A DNA stretch of 64,000 nucleotides from contig NZ_FNBD01000007.1 in the NCBI RefSeq assembly GCF_900102165.1, positions 186,001-250,000 of the forward strand, in the 5' to 3' direction. A program made the translations under genes and the position numbers. A model generated the notes under the pieces. That model was given only the letters and a program-made list of their open reading frames with translations, ran no database searches and was not told the DNA's origin. The stretch's first letter is position 1, and every line of letters starts with the position of its first letter. This DNA is from Cellulophaga baltica. Its GTDB lineage: Bacteria; Bacteroidota; Bacteroidia; Flavobacteriales; Flavobacteriaceae. Below, one piece after another: positions 45,366 through 53,618 of the stretch.

Positions 45366-48300
45366 ATGAGTTTTTTAAATTCTGTTTTAAAAGTTTTTGT
45401 AGGCGATAAGGCTAAGAAAGATGTCAAAGAGCTACAACCTATCATAGATAAGATTCATTCTTTCGAAAAAGAACTTGCTAATCTGAGCAATGATGAAATT
45501 CGAAATAAAACCCTTTCTTTCAAAGCACAGCTTAAAAATGACACACAAGTCATTAATGATAAGATACAAGCCCTTGAAGTTGAAGTAAAAAACTCAAAGG
45601 ATATTGATAAGAACGAAGATATCTACGCAGAAATTGACGGACTGAAAAAAGAAGCTTACGAAATTTCTGAAAAAACCTTAAAATCAATTTTACCAGAAGC
45701 TTTTGCTGTGGTAAAAGAAACTTCTAAGCGTTTTGCGAATAATACAACCATAGAAGTTACTGCTTCTGAATATGACCGGCAACTTTCTGGAACTAAGGAT
45801 TATGTTTCTTTAGAAGGAGATAAAGCCATCTGGAAGAATTCTTGGAATGCTGCAGGTAAAGAAGTTACTTGGGACATGGTACATTATGATGTGCAACTTA
45901 TTGGAGGTATTGCTTTGCATGAAGGTAAGATTGCAGAAATGCATACGGGAGAAGGTAAAACCTTAGTGGCTACTTTACCATTATATTTAAATGCCTTAAC
46001 CGGTAACGGAGTACATCTAGTAACTGTAAATGATTACTTAGCCAAGCGTGATAGCGCGTGGATGGCTCCTATCTTTCAATTTCATGGTATTACCATAGAA
46101 TGCATTGATAACCACCAGCCAAATTCTGACGGAAGACGTGCTGCTTATAATGCCGATATTACCTATGGTACCAACAATGAATTTGGATTTGACTACCTAA
46201 GAGATAACATGGCGCACACGCCAAGTGATTTGGTGCAACGTCCTCATAATTTTGCTATTGTTGATGAGGTGGATTCTGTTTTAGTGGATGATGCACGTAC
46301 ACCATTAATTATTTCTGGTCCTGTGCCCAAAGGAGATATTCAAGAATTTGATCAATTAAAACCTAAAGTAAATGATATTGTTTCTTTACAAAAGCAGTAT
46401 TTAACTGGCGTTTTAGCAGAAGCAAAAAAGCTAATAGCCTCGGGTGATACAAAAGAAGGTGGTTTTCAATTATTAAGAGTACACCGTGGACTACCAAAAA
46501 ATAAAGCATTAATTAAATTCTTAAGTGAAGAAGGCGTAAAGCAATTACTTCAAAAAACTGAGAACTATTACATGCAAGATAACAACCGTGAAATGCCTAA
46601 GGTAGATGAAGAGCTATGGTTTGTTATTGATGAAAAAAATAATCAGATAGAGCTTACTGAAAAAGGGGTAGAACACATTTCTGGTGAACAAGATCCTACC
46701 TTCTTTTTAATGCCAGATATAGGCGGAGAAATTGCTAAAATTGAAAATCAGCATCTTGATGTTGAAAAAGAAGCGGAGCTTAAAGAAGAACTTTTCAAAG
46801 AATTTGGTGTTAAAAGTGAACGTATACATACATTAAATCAACTATTAAAGGCCTATACTCTTTTTGAAAAAGATGTAGAATATGTAGTAATGGAGAATAA
46901 GGTAATGATTGTTGATGAACAAACAGGTCGTATCATGGACGGTCGTCGTTACTCAGACGGTTTACACCAAGCAATTGAAGCTAAAGAGAATGTAAAAATT
47001 GAAGCAGCAACGCAAACCTTTGCTACGGTGACTTTACAAAACTACTTTAGAATGTATAATAAGCTTGCCGGTATGACAGGTACAGCTATTACAGAAGCAG
47101 GAGAATTTTGGGAAATCTACAAACTAGATGTTATGGAGATCCCTACCAACAGACCTATTGCTAGAGATGATAGAAACGATTTGATTTATAAAACAAAACG
47201 TGAAAAATACAATGCAATTATAGACCAAGTAACAGAGCTTTCTGCTGCAGGTAGACCGGTCTTAATTGGTACAACTTCTGTAGAAATTTCAGAACTTTTA
47301 TCACGTATGCTTAGTATTCGTAAAGTACCACATAATGTACTGAATGCTAAAATGCATAAAAAAGAAGCAGATATCGTTGAAGAAGCTGGTAAGGCTGGTA
47401 TTGTTACGATCGCAACAAACATGGCTGGTCGTGGTACTGATATTAAATTATCAGATGCTGTTAAAAAATCTGGTGGTTTAGCCATTATCGGTACAGAACG
47501 TCATGATTCACGTCGTGTAGACCGTCAGTTAAGAGGTCGTTCTGGTCGTCAAGGAGATCCAGGAAGCTCTCAATTCTATGTCTCTCTTGAAGATAACTTA
47601 ATGCGTTTGTTTGGCTCTGATAGAGTTGCTAAAATGATGGACAGAATGGGCTTAGAGGATGGCGAAGTTATCCAACATTCCATGATGACAAAATCTATTG
47701 AGCGAGCGCAGAAAAAAGTGGAAGAGAATAACTTTGGCGTACGTAAAAGATTATTAGAGTATGATGATGTAATGAATGCACAACGTGAGGTTGTTTACAA
47801 ACGTCGTCGTCATGCCTTACAAGGAGAACGTCTAAAGGTAGATATAGCCAATATGATCTATGATACTTGCGAGGTTATTGCAGAAACCAACAAAAACGCA
47901 AGTGACTATAAGAACTTTGAATTTGAATTAATTAAATATTTCGCTATTACCTCTCCTTTAACAGAAGAAGAGTTTTCTAAGAAGAGCGTACAAGAAATAG
48001 CTTCTTTATTATATAAGAACGCCTACCAACATTACCAAGATAAAATGGAGCGCAGTGCTACTGTTGCTAACAGGGTAATTAAGAATGTGTATGAAGATGA
48101 GGCTAATAAATTTGAACGTATTGTAGTTCCTTTCTCTGATGGAATTAAAACGTTTAATATTGTTACCAATTTAAAAGAAGCATATGAAAGCGAAGGGAAG
48201 CAATTAATTACAGATTTTGAAAAGAACATCACCTTAGCAATTGTTGATGATGCTTGGAAAGTTCATTTACGTAAAATGGATGAATTAAAACAATCTGTAC

Positions 48301-48728
48301 AACTTGCTGTTCACGAACAAAAAGACCCTTTATTAATCTATAAGTTTGAAGCTTTTGAATTATTTAAAGGGATGATTGAGAAGGTAAATAAAGAAGTTGT
48401 AGCATTTTTATACAAAGGAGAAATCCCTAATGGAAATGACACAAACATTCAAGAAGCCAAAACAATTAGTGAGCCTAAAGAAAACTTAAACGTTAGTAAA
48501 GAGGAAGTTTTAAATAGCGATGAGCTTGCTGCACAGAACCGTGCTGTAGGTCAAAATCAAGGAAGCAGACCTTCCATTACGGAAACAATTACGCGTGAAG
48601 CACCTAAGATTGGGCGTAATGACCGTGTAACTATTAAAAGTGTAATGTCTGGAGAAAGCAGAACTGTAAAATTTAAACAAGCAGAGCCACTTCTTTCAAA
48701 AGGAGAATGGGTAATTACAGAGCATTAA
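45366..48728 (+). CDS. secA: Preprotein translocase ATPase SecA
   Basis: A 1120-residue motor protein of the Sec pathway. Walker A is in EMHTGEGKTLVATLP, the DEAD region in AIVDEVDSVLVDDARTPL, and helicase motif VI includes DRQLRGRSGRQGDPG; the cross-linking, scaffold and two-helix-finger domains follow. It is longer than E. coli SecA (901) through an insert after ISGPVPKGDIQEFDQLKPK and in the C-terminal region, as usual in Bacteroidota. It lacks the C-terminal CxCxnCH zinc motif for SecB. Single gene, with its own promoter and terminator. Confidence 0.98.
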   Translation: MSFLNSVLKVFVGDKAKKDVKELQPIIDKIHSFEKELANLSNDEIRNKTLSFKAQLKNDTQVINDKIQALEVEVKNSKDIDKNEDIYAEIDGLKKEAYEISEKTLKSILPEAFAVVKETSKRFANNTTIEVTASEYDRQLSGTKDYVSLEGDKAIWKNSWNAAGKEVTWDMVHYDVQLIGGIALHEGKIAEMHTGEGKTLVATLPLYLNALTGNGVHLVTVNDYLAKRDSAWMAPIFQFHGITIECIDNHQPNSDGRRAAYNADITYGTNNEFGFDYLRDNMAHTPSDLVQRPHNFAIVDEVDSVLVDDARTPLIISGPVPKGDIQEFDQLKPKVNDIVSLQKQYLTGVLAEAKKLIASGDTKEGGFQLLRVHRGLPKNKALIKFLSEEGVKQLLQKTENYYMQDNNREMPKVDEELWFVIDEKNNQIELTEKGVEHISGEQDPTFFLMPDIGGEIAKIENQHLDVEKEAELKEELFKEFGVKSERIHTLNQLLKAYTLFEKDVEYVVMENKVMIVDEQTGRIMDGRRYSDGLHQAIEAKENVKIEAATQTFATVTLQNYFRMYNKLAGMTGTAITEAGEFWEIYKLDVMEIPTNRPIARDDRNDLIYKTKREKYNAIIDQVTELSAAGRPVLIGTTSVEISELLSRMLSIRKVPHNVLNAKMHKKEADIVEEAGKAGIVTIATNMAGRGTDIKLSDAVKKSGGLAIIGTERHDSRRVDRQLRGRSGRQGDPGSSQFYVSLEDNLMRLFGSDRVAKMMDRMGLEDGEVIQHSMMTKSIERAQKKVEENNFGVRKRLLEYDDVMNAQREVVYKRRRHALQGERLKVDIANMIYDTCEVIAETNKNASDYKNFEFELIKYFAITSPLTEEEFSKKSVQEIASLLYKNAYQHYQDKMERSATVANRVIKNVYEDEANKFERIVVPFSDGIKTFNIVTNLKEAYESEGKQLITDFEKNITLAIVDDAWKVHLRKMDELKQSVQLAVHEQKDPLLIYKFEAFELFKGMIEKVNKEVVAFLYKGEIPNGNDTNIQEAKTISEPKENLNVSKEEVLNSDELAAQNRAVGQNQGSRPSITETITREAPKIGRNDRVTIKSVMSGESRTVKFKQAEPLLSKGEWVITEH

Positions 48729-48748
48729 TTTTTATATAAATCATATTC

Positions 48749-48785
48749 TAAAACGACAGCTTATTAAGCTGTCGTTTTCGTTTTT
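48749..48785 (+). terminator. Rho-independent terminator after secA
   Basis: AAAACGACAGCTTA and TAAGCTGTCGTTTT pair with almost no loop spare, then CGTTTTT. It is about 22 bases after the secA stop. Confidence 0.9.
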
Positions 48786-48912
48786 AAACAAATTTCATTT
48801 AGAGTTTTACATAAGATTCTTTGTATTTTGATGGTATTATAGAGAAAATACTTATCTTAATGCTTGGAAATTCCACCTGTTAAGGAAAATTATTAGCAGT
48901 AAAACTAAATAA

Positions 48913-50118
48913 ATGGCTCACCAACAACGCCTTAAAACCAAAAAAAACCTCATTTTAAGAGTAAATTACATTTCCTCTGCCCTATCATTAGTGTTTGGTT
49001 TCATGTGTATTTACTTCCTAAACATTACAGAAGTAATTCCGTACGTGTTTTTTTTATTTTCATTATTAAACTTAGCAAACACCTTTGCCTTTAAAAAACA
49101 CCAGAACTTATCCTTGATGTATAACGTTACATCACTCGTAACTCTGTTTAGCTGTATTGTTATTACCTTATTTAGTGGAGGTATAAACAGCGCATTTATT
49201 TTTGTCTTAGGTTTAGTTGCTTTTGCCGGCTATGTAACCACAAAACGCTATGGAGAGGTTTACCTTTATAGTGCTTTCATTATTGTTACCTTAATCTATT
49301 TTCAATCTATCTTAAGTCTTCCTTTTGTTAGGAATGTAGTTCCCGAAGCTTCGCAAGATCTTTTTAATTTTATTAGCATTCTATTCTCCTTATATATACT
49401 AGGTGGTGTATTTGGTAAGATATTAGTAAAAACACATTATAACTTATACCGATCTAAACTCGAAGTTGAGCAAAAAGTACGTGAGAAAGAAACACTTATT
49501 AAAGAGGTGCATCATCGGGTAAAAAACAACTTACAAACCGTATCCAGTCTTCTAAGCTTACAAGCTAGAAACATGAAAGACGAGGAGATGAAGAAAATGA
49601 TTAAGAGTAGCCAGAATAGAGTAAACTCCATGGCTATGGTTCATGAAATGTTATACATGCGTGAAGATTTATCAAAAATTGAATACAAATCTTATGTAGA
49701 AGAATTAAGTGATTATCTTGTACGATCTATAAAAGGCACCGATAATAGAATAAAAGTAGCTATTGACATTATTGATATAAATCTTGGAATAGATACAGCA
49801 ATACCCTTAGGGCTGCTTATTAATGAAGCCATTACAAACTCTTTAAAATATGGTATTAAAGATAATGGTGAAGGAGAGATCAGTATCGCTCTTAAGAAAA
49901 GTCAAGATGAAAAAGATTATGTTTTAAATATTGGTGATAATGGTGATGGCTACGAAGAGAGTATTACACCACAAACTACTACATCACTTGGATTAAAACT
50001 TATTTACAATCTTACAAGACAACTGCAAGGTTCTATATTAAAAGATTGTACTAAAAAAGGAACCAACTATATTATAACCTTCAAGGAAATTGGTCAAAAC
50101 TTCCAACCAATCGGATAA
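48913..50118 (+). CDS. Membrane sensor histidine kinase (HisKA_2 type)
   Basis: A 401-residue kinase with about five or six N-terminal membrane helices (residues 14-170), a short coiled linker and the HisKA_2 dimerisation and phosphoacceptor motif EVHHRVKNNLQTVSSLLSLQ (His200/His201). The HATPase domain shows the N box GLLINEAITNSLKYG, G1 IGDNGDGY and G2 SLGLKLIYNL. There is no receiver or output domain and no response regulator next door, so it is an orphan kinase. It converges with the secreted-peptide array and may sense a signal through its membrane part. Confidence 0.9.
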   Translation: MAHQQRLKTKKNLILRVNYISSALSLVFGFMCIYFLNITEVIPYVFFLFSLLNLANTFAFKKHQNLSLMYNVTSLVTLFSCIVITLFSGGINSAFIFVLGLVAFAGYVTTKRYGEVYLYSAFIIVTLIYFQSILSLPFVRNVVPEASQDLFNFISILFSLYILGGVFGKILVKTHYNLYRSKLEVEQKVREKETLIKEVHHRVKNNLQTVSSLLSLQARNMKDEEMKKMIKSSQNRVNSMAMVHEMLYMREDLSKIEYKSYVEELSDYLVRSIKGTDNRIKVAIDIIDINLGIDTAIPLGLLINEAITNSLKYGIKDNGEGEISIALKKSQDEKDYVLNIGDNGDGYEESITPQTTTSLGLKLIYNLTRQLQGSILKDCTKKGTNYIITFKEIGQNFQPIG

Positions 50119-50130
50119 GCCATTTACTTT

Positions 50131-50250
50131 CTAACGCTTATTTACCTTCACTTTTAAAGGCTTTAACATTTTAGCCGTATTTTTCGTAGCTGCCATTATA
50201 GCAACAACAATAGATAAAGAAAATACTAGTACTACTATAGATACCATCAT
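50131..50250 (-). CDS. 39-residue membrane micro-peptide coupled to peptide gene A
   Basis: This frame begins 2 bases after the stop of the upstream secreted-peptide gene (TAA-TT-ATG). It encodes MMVSIVVLVFSLSIVVAIM, one hydrophobic helix, then a basic tail with several Lys and Arg (ending LKVKVNKR). The same geometry recurs in the second unit (50942-51052), which supports real translation by reinitiation. The function is unknown. There is no homology evidence beyond that recurrence. Confidence 0.55.
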   Translation of the reverse strand: MMVSIVVLVFSLSIVVAIMAATKNTAKMLKPLKVKVNKR

Positions 50251-50252
50251 AA

Positions 50253-50483
50253 TTACGCTAATTTAGATTTGTTTGCTTTGGTATAAAAAGATAATTCTTT
50301 TTTTACTTTATAATTTCTATCCATATATAAACGCGCAATTTTCGTTTCATTACTATTTAAGGTAGTTTCTACAGTTGGCGTCACTAAAACAACGTTTGCT
50401 GTTTGTGTAGCTACTTTTGCTTCTTGTGCTTGAGCAAATAGACCTATAAAAAGAACAAATAAAATAGTTAAAATAGATTTCAT
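50253..50483 (-). CDS. Small secreted protein, array member A
   Basis: A 76-residue protein from the ATG at 50483, which puts the signal peptide (ILTILFVLFIGLFAQAQ) at the N-terminus; the longer in-frame start at 50528 lies in regulatory DNA. The mature part of about 56 residues has a Val-rich TPTVETTLNSNETKIARLYM and ends KKELSFYTKANKSKLA, very basic. It is the leftmost of four paralogues in a row on the minus strand and lacks the 4-residue VEVK insertion of the others. I do not recognise a family. Upstream are the repeated elements near 50502-50565. Confidence 0.75.
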   Translation of the reverse strand: MKSILTILFVLFIGLFAQAQEAKVATQTANVVLVTPTVETTLNSNETKIARLYMDRNYKVKKELSFYTKANKSKLA

Positions 50484-50941
50484 GACTTGGGTATTACACT
50501 GTAAAGGTACTACCAACTTCAAGTGCATTTCGTCGATTTTCGCCCAATACCATGTATCTATCGGTGACTGTAAATTATCTAGATGTAAAGAACTTTTTGT
50601 TCGTCAACGGTAATTCAACTAAAAATAACTCATCGTAATAATAGGTACTTTATCGGAATACTACCCTCTCCTGCAGCACTAATCAAATTTATAATAGAAT
50701 AATAAATAGTTTTTTCATTTATCCCCTTTTAATAAGAACCTCAAGTAAGAGTCTCAAATTTTCAACATCAAGAAACTATATCTGTTAGATTAAAATCCAT
50801 GTAGCAGTGCTATAAGAAGTAAATCAGATTAATTATCGAATAACGAATACAAACACGATCTTAAACAAAAAAAGATTCCTTATTAGGAATCCTCAGAACA
50901 AAAGTTCCTATAAAATTTAATTTTCTAATATATGGACGGTA
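50484..50941. other. Gap holding promoter region of unit A and terminator of unit B
   Basis: On the minus strand the right-hand-to-left order is: terminator of unit B (50867-50892), AT-rich DNA with no recognisable gene, then the unit A upstream region with GGGCGAAAATCGACGAAATG-type direct repeats (50526-50545) and a TACCTTTA box (50502-50509) before the ATG at 50483. The palindrome-like element around 50625-50655 is shared in form with the other units. Confidence 0.5.
50867..50892 (-). terminator. Rho-independent terminator of secreted-peptide unit B
   Basis: On the minus strand GATTCCT-AATA-AGGAATC is followed by seven T. It lies 50 bases after the micro-peptide stop at 50942, so unit B ends as a two-gene transcript. 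Confidence 0.8.
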
Positions 50942-51052
50942 CTATTTTTTACTTCCAAGAAGCATTTGCTTCATTCTTGAAGCCGTCGCTATATTCATTC
51001 TAATAATATTAAAGAACGTAAATGCTATTACTACTATTAATGATACTTCCAT
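50942..51052 (-). CDS. 36-residue membrane micro-peptide coupled to peptide gene B
   Basis: The frame starts 2 bases after the stop of secreted gene B, in the same TAATTATG arrangement as unit A. The product MEVSLIVVIAFTFFNIIRMN has one hydrophobic helix followed by a basic Met-rich tail (ASRMKQMLLGSKK). It shares with unit A the pattern M-x-VS-hydrophobic helix then basic end, although the residues differ, which suggests selection on topology. A terminator follows. Confidence 0.55.
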   Translation of the reverse strand: MEVSLIVVIAFTFFNIIRMNIATASRMKQMLLGSKK

Positions 51053-51054
51053 AA

Positions 51055-51297
51055 TTATGCTAATTTAGTTTTGTTGGCTTTTGTATAGAATGACAATGCT
51101 TTTTTTACTTTATAATTTCTATCCATGTATAAACGAGCAATTTTTGTTTCATTACTATTTAAGGTAGTTTCTACAGTTGGCGTCACTAAAACTACATTTT
51201 CTGTTTGTGCAGCAACCTTCACTTCTACTTTAGCATCTTGTGCTTGAGCAAATAGACCGATAAAAAGAACAAATAAAATAGTTAAGATAGTTTTCAT
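51055..51297 (-). CDS. Small secreted protein, array member B
   Basis: An 80-residue product from the ATG at 51297. The signal peptide TILTILFVLFIGLFAQAQ is almost identical to those of members A, C and D. The mature domain begins DAKVEVKVAAQTENVVLV and ends KKALSFYTKANKTKLA. Net charge is strongly positive and there is no Cys. A TATCTTTA box sits on the coding strand 18 bases upstream of the start (51316-51323). The longer in-frame start at 51390 would read through the promoter and is rejected. Confidence 0.75.
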   Translation of the reverse strand: MKTILTILFVLFIGLFAQAQDAKVEVKVAAQTENVVLVTPTVETTLNSNETKIARLYMDRNYKVKKALSFYTKANKTKLA

Positions 51298-51725
51298 GAC
51301 GTATGTTTTATACTGTAAAGATACTACCAAGCCAAAGCGTATTTCGTCGGTTATCGCTCGATATCGTTTATCTATCGACGAATGGATCATATTGTTATGT
51401 GAACAAAACCGGAAGAGATATACGGTATAAAACTAGACTTCTATCATCGTATTTATTGGTATTTAAACGATGCTTTAAAACTCAAATAATGGCCGACTAG
51501 TACCAAAAAATCAGGTTTATTAGCCATTTTATCGCATTGAAATACGATATACGCTTAGTAGCGTTAAAATAACTACATAAGAGTTACATCTCATGGCGTA
51601 CTACTTTAAAATAAAGTAGAAAGATAAAATTGCGTAAAGTTGAAGCGCTTATAAAAAAGTTGGTAAGTTAATGAACGCTGGTTCATTGATTGTAAAAAAA
51701 ATCGGGACGAATAAAAAACCTTTAA
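51298..51725. other. 428-base upstream region of unit B, no gene seen
   Basis: On the minus strand it holds, towards the gene: an inverted repeat CATCGT...ACGATG around 51440-51470, the CGATAGATAAACGATA element, direct repeats CGAAA-type near 51341-51355 and the TATCTTTA box. The far half carries AT-rich conserved DNA with small hairpins (51601-51619, 51670-51687). No coding frame of quality is present, so a small RNA remains possible but unproven. Confidence 0.5.
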
Positions 51726-51968
51726 TTATGCTAATTTAGTTTTGTTGGCTTTTGTATAGAATGACAATGCTTTTTTTACTTTATAATTTCTATCCATATA
51801 TAAACGAGCAACTTTTGTTTCCTTACTATTTAAAGTAGTTTCTATAGTTGGCGTTACTAAAACAACATTTTCTGTTTGTACAGCAACCTTCACTTCTACT
51901 TTAGCATCTTGCGCTTGAGCAAATAGACCGATAAAAAGAACAAATAAAATAGTTAAGATAGTTTTCAT
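51726..51968 (-). CDS. Small secreted protein, array member C
   Basis: An 80-residue product from the ATG at 51968 with the shared signal peptide and mature domain; it differs from B at a few positions (VAVQTENV, TIETTLNSKETKVARLY). Its noncoding upstream region is also a copy of that of B. After its stop the micro-peptide start seen in units A and B is absent: the sequence reads TAATTAAAGG instead of TAATTATG. The long frame to 52118 is an artefact of the conserved upstream region. Confidence 0.75.
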   Translation of the reverse strand: MKTILTILFVLFIGLFAQAQDAKVEVKVAVQTENVVLVTPTIETTLNSKETKVARLYMDRNYKVKKALSFYTKANKTKLA

Positions 51969-52386
51969 GACGTATGTTTTACACTGTAAAGATACTACCA
52001 AGCCCAAACGTATTTCGTCGGTTTTCGCTCGGTATCGTTTATCTATCGACGAATGGATCATAACGTTATGTAAACAAAACCGGAAGAGATATGCAGCAAT
52101 AAAATAGCCTTCTATCATCGTATTTATTGGTATTTTAACGATGCTTTAAAACCCAGTTAATAGCCGACAGTAACGGAGACTTAGGTTAATTAGCTATTTT
52201 ATCGCATTTAAATTCGATATACACTGAATAGCGTGGAAATAATTACATAAGAGTTACATCTCATGGAGTAATACTTAAAATAAAGTAGAAAGATAAAATT
52301 GTGTAACGTTGAAGCGCTTATAAAAAAGTTGGTAAACGCATGAAGAATAGTTGTAAAAAAAGTGGATATGAATAAAGAACCTATAA
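51969..52386. other. 418-base upstream region of unit C, no gene seen
   Basis: It is a copy of the 51298-51725 region with the same elements in order: TATCTTTA box (51987-51994), CGAAA-type direct repeats, CGATAGATAAACGATA, and the CATCGT...ACGATG inverted repeat near 52115-52145. No protein-coding frame is supported. Confidence 0.5.
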
Positions 52387-52629
52387 TTATGCTAATTTAG
52401 ATTTGTGTGCTTTTGTATAAAAAGACAATTCCTTTTTTACTTTATAATTTCTATCCATGTATAAACGAGCAATTTTCGTTTCATTACTATTTAAGGTAGT
52501 TTCTATAGTTGGCGTCACTAAAACAACACTTTCTGTTTGTGCTGCAACCTTCACTTCTACTTTAGCATCTTGCGCTTGAGCAAATAGACCGATAAAAAGA
52601 ACAAATAAAATAGTTAAGATAGTTTTCAT
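52387..52629 (-). CDS. Small secreted protein, array member D
   Basis: An 80-residue product from the ATG at 52629. The signal peptide is again TILTILFVLFIGLFAQAQ; the mature part has VAAQTESVVLV and ends KKELSFYTKAHKSKLA, the KKEL form of member A. Its near upstream region (TACCTTTA at 52648-52655, then GGCGAGAATCGATGAAAT) resembles that of A more than that of B or C, so A and D form one pair of subtypes and B and C the other. No micro-peptide follows: TAATTATAGG breaks the ATG. Confidence 0.75.
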   Translation of the reverse strand: MKTILTILFVLFIGLFAQAQDAKVEVKVAAQTESVVLVTPTIETTLNSNETKIARLYMDRNYKVKKELSFYTKAHKSKLA

Positions 52630-52807
52630 GACTTGGGTTTTACACTGTAAAGGTACTACCAAGCTAAAGTGTATTTCATCGATTCTCGCCCAATACCGTT
52701 TATCTATCGGTGAATGTAAATTATCTAGATGTAAAGAACTTTTTGTCCGCTAACGGTATTTGAACGATTATTCTGTCACCGTAATTATTGGCATTTAAAC
52801 GGTATTC

Positions 52808-53494
52808 CTATGACCCTATTTTTAATAGAAGATTAGGATCAGGACAATTATTGCTATAAAACTCCAAATCATTACCATTACATACCCCTGGATAGTCTCC
52901 GAAATAAGCTCCAATAGAATTTATAATTTGAAAATGTAGGTGTGGTGCATAATTAACATTGATATCTGGAGTCCCTAAATAACCTATACAAGCTCCTGCT
53001 TTAAAACGAGCTCCAACTTCTAGATGCCTAATAGTCTCTAAAGACAAATGCCCATATAAGGTATAGAAGGTTACTTTATTAAGGTTATGCTTCAAAATAA
53101 TCGTAGGACCATAATCTCCCACAGTATCATTATTCTTAAAACTATGAACTATACCGTCTATAGGAGCTAGTACTTTAGTACCTGCAACACACCAATAATC
53201 TATTCCTAAATGAATATTTCTGGCGGTATGTTGTTCTTTAGAAAAGCTAGACTTATCAGCATACAGATTTCTTTTTTCTAAATACCCGCCATGAGCAACT
53301 TTGGCATTGTTTGCAGAAAGGATCGAATCTATATACTGTTGACATTCATTTGGATCCGTAATAGCGATATTATTTAGTAATTGATTGGTCGTAGATAAAT
53401 CTAAGGCACAATATTTAGCCAAAGGGATACTTTCATCCAGAATAGGAATACTTGTTTTAGAATATTCTATTAATACGTTCTCTAATTCACTCAT
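52808..53494 (-). CDS. M23 family metallopeptidase without signal peptide
   Basis: A 228-residue protein with a complete LytM/M23 zinc site: HLGIDYW (HxxxD), then GHLS and HLHFQ (HxH). The first 90 residues are unrecognised. M23 enzymes cut peptidoglycan cross-bridges, yet this one begins MSELENVLIEYSK with no hydrophobic segment, so it is predicted cytoplasmic unless exported by another route. It lies after the peptide array on the same strand; any link is speculative. Confidence 0.8.
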   Translation of the reverse strand: MSELENVLIEYSKTSIPILDESIPLAKYCALDLSTTNQLLNNIAITDPNECQQYIDSILSANNAKVAHGGYLEKRNLYADKSSFSKEQHTARNIHLGIDYWCVAGTKVLAPIDGIVHSFKNNDTVGDYGPTIILKHNLNKVTFYTLYGHLSLETIRHLEVGARFKAGACIGYLGTPDINVNYAPHLHFQIINSIGAYFGDYPGVCNGNDLEFYSNNCPDPNLLLKIGS

Positions 53495-53618
53495 ATCATT
53501 AACTACAAAAAGCCTATTTTAACCCAAGAAGTAATAATTTAATAATTAATTAACAACTTGCACAAGAGGTTATACGTAAGTAAATTTAAAGGTATCCCAC
53601 TAATAATAAAAAAACAAT

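Larger units (their letters stand above)
51055..51725 (-). repeat. Tandem repeat unit B (671 bp)
   Basis: The unit runs from the stop of gene B to the base before the stop of gene C and comprises gene B plus its 428-base upstream region. The next unit (51726-52386, 661 bp) is similar over its whole length, including the noncoding part, for example CATAAGAGTTACATCTCATG and AAGTAGAAAGATAAAATTG occur in both. This is a recent tandem duplication. Confidence 0.85.
51726..52386 (-). repeat. Tandem repeat unit C (661 bp)
   Basis: This unit contains gene C and its upstream region up to the stop of gene D. It aligns along its length with unit B, with scattered substitutions and small indels. The noncoding part is nearly as conserved as the gene, consistent with recent duplication or with function in the upstream DNA. 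Confidence 0.85.

Noticed and set aside
51055-52118. Longer N-terminal extensions of the small secreted proteins
   Set aside because: The extra residues are translated promoter DNA and would bury the signal peptide; the internal ATG gives an N-terminal signal in all four copies.
50253-52662. Array units taken as CRISPR-like or as an insertion element
   Set aside because: Repeat units are over 600 bp, contain genes with signal peptides and have no spacers, transposase or terminal inverted repeats.
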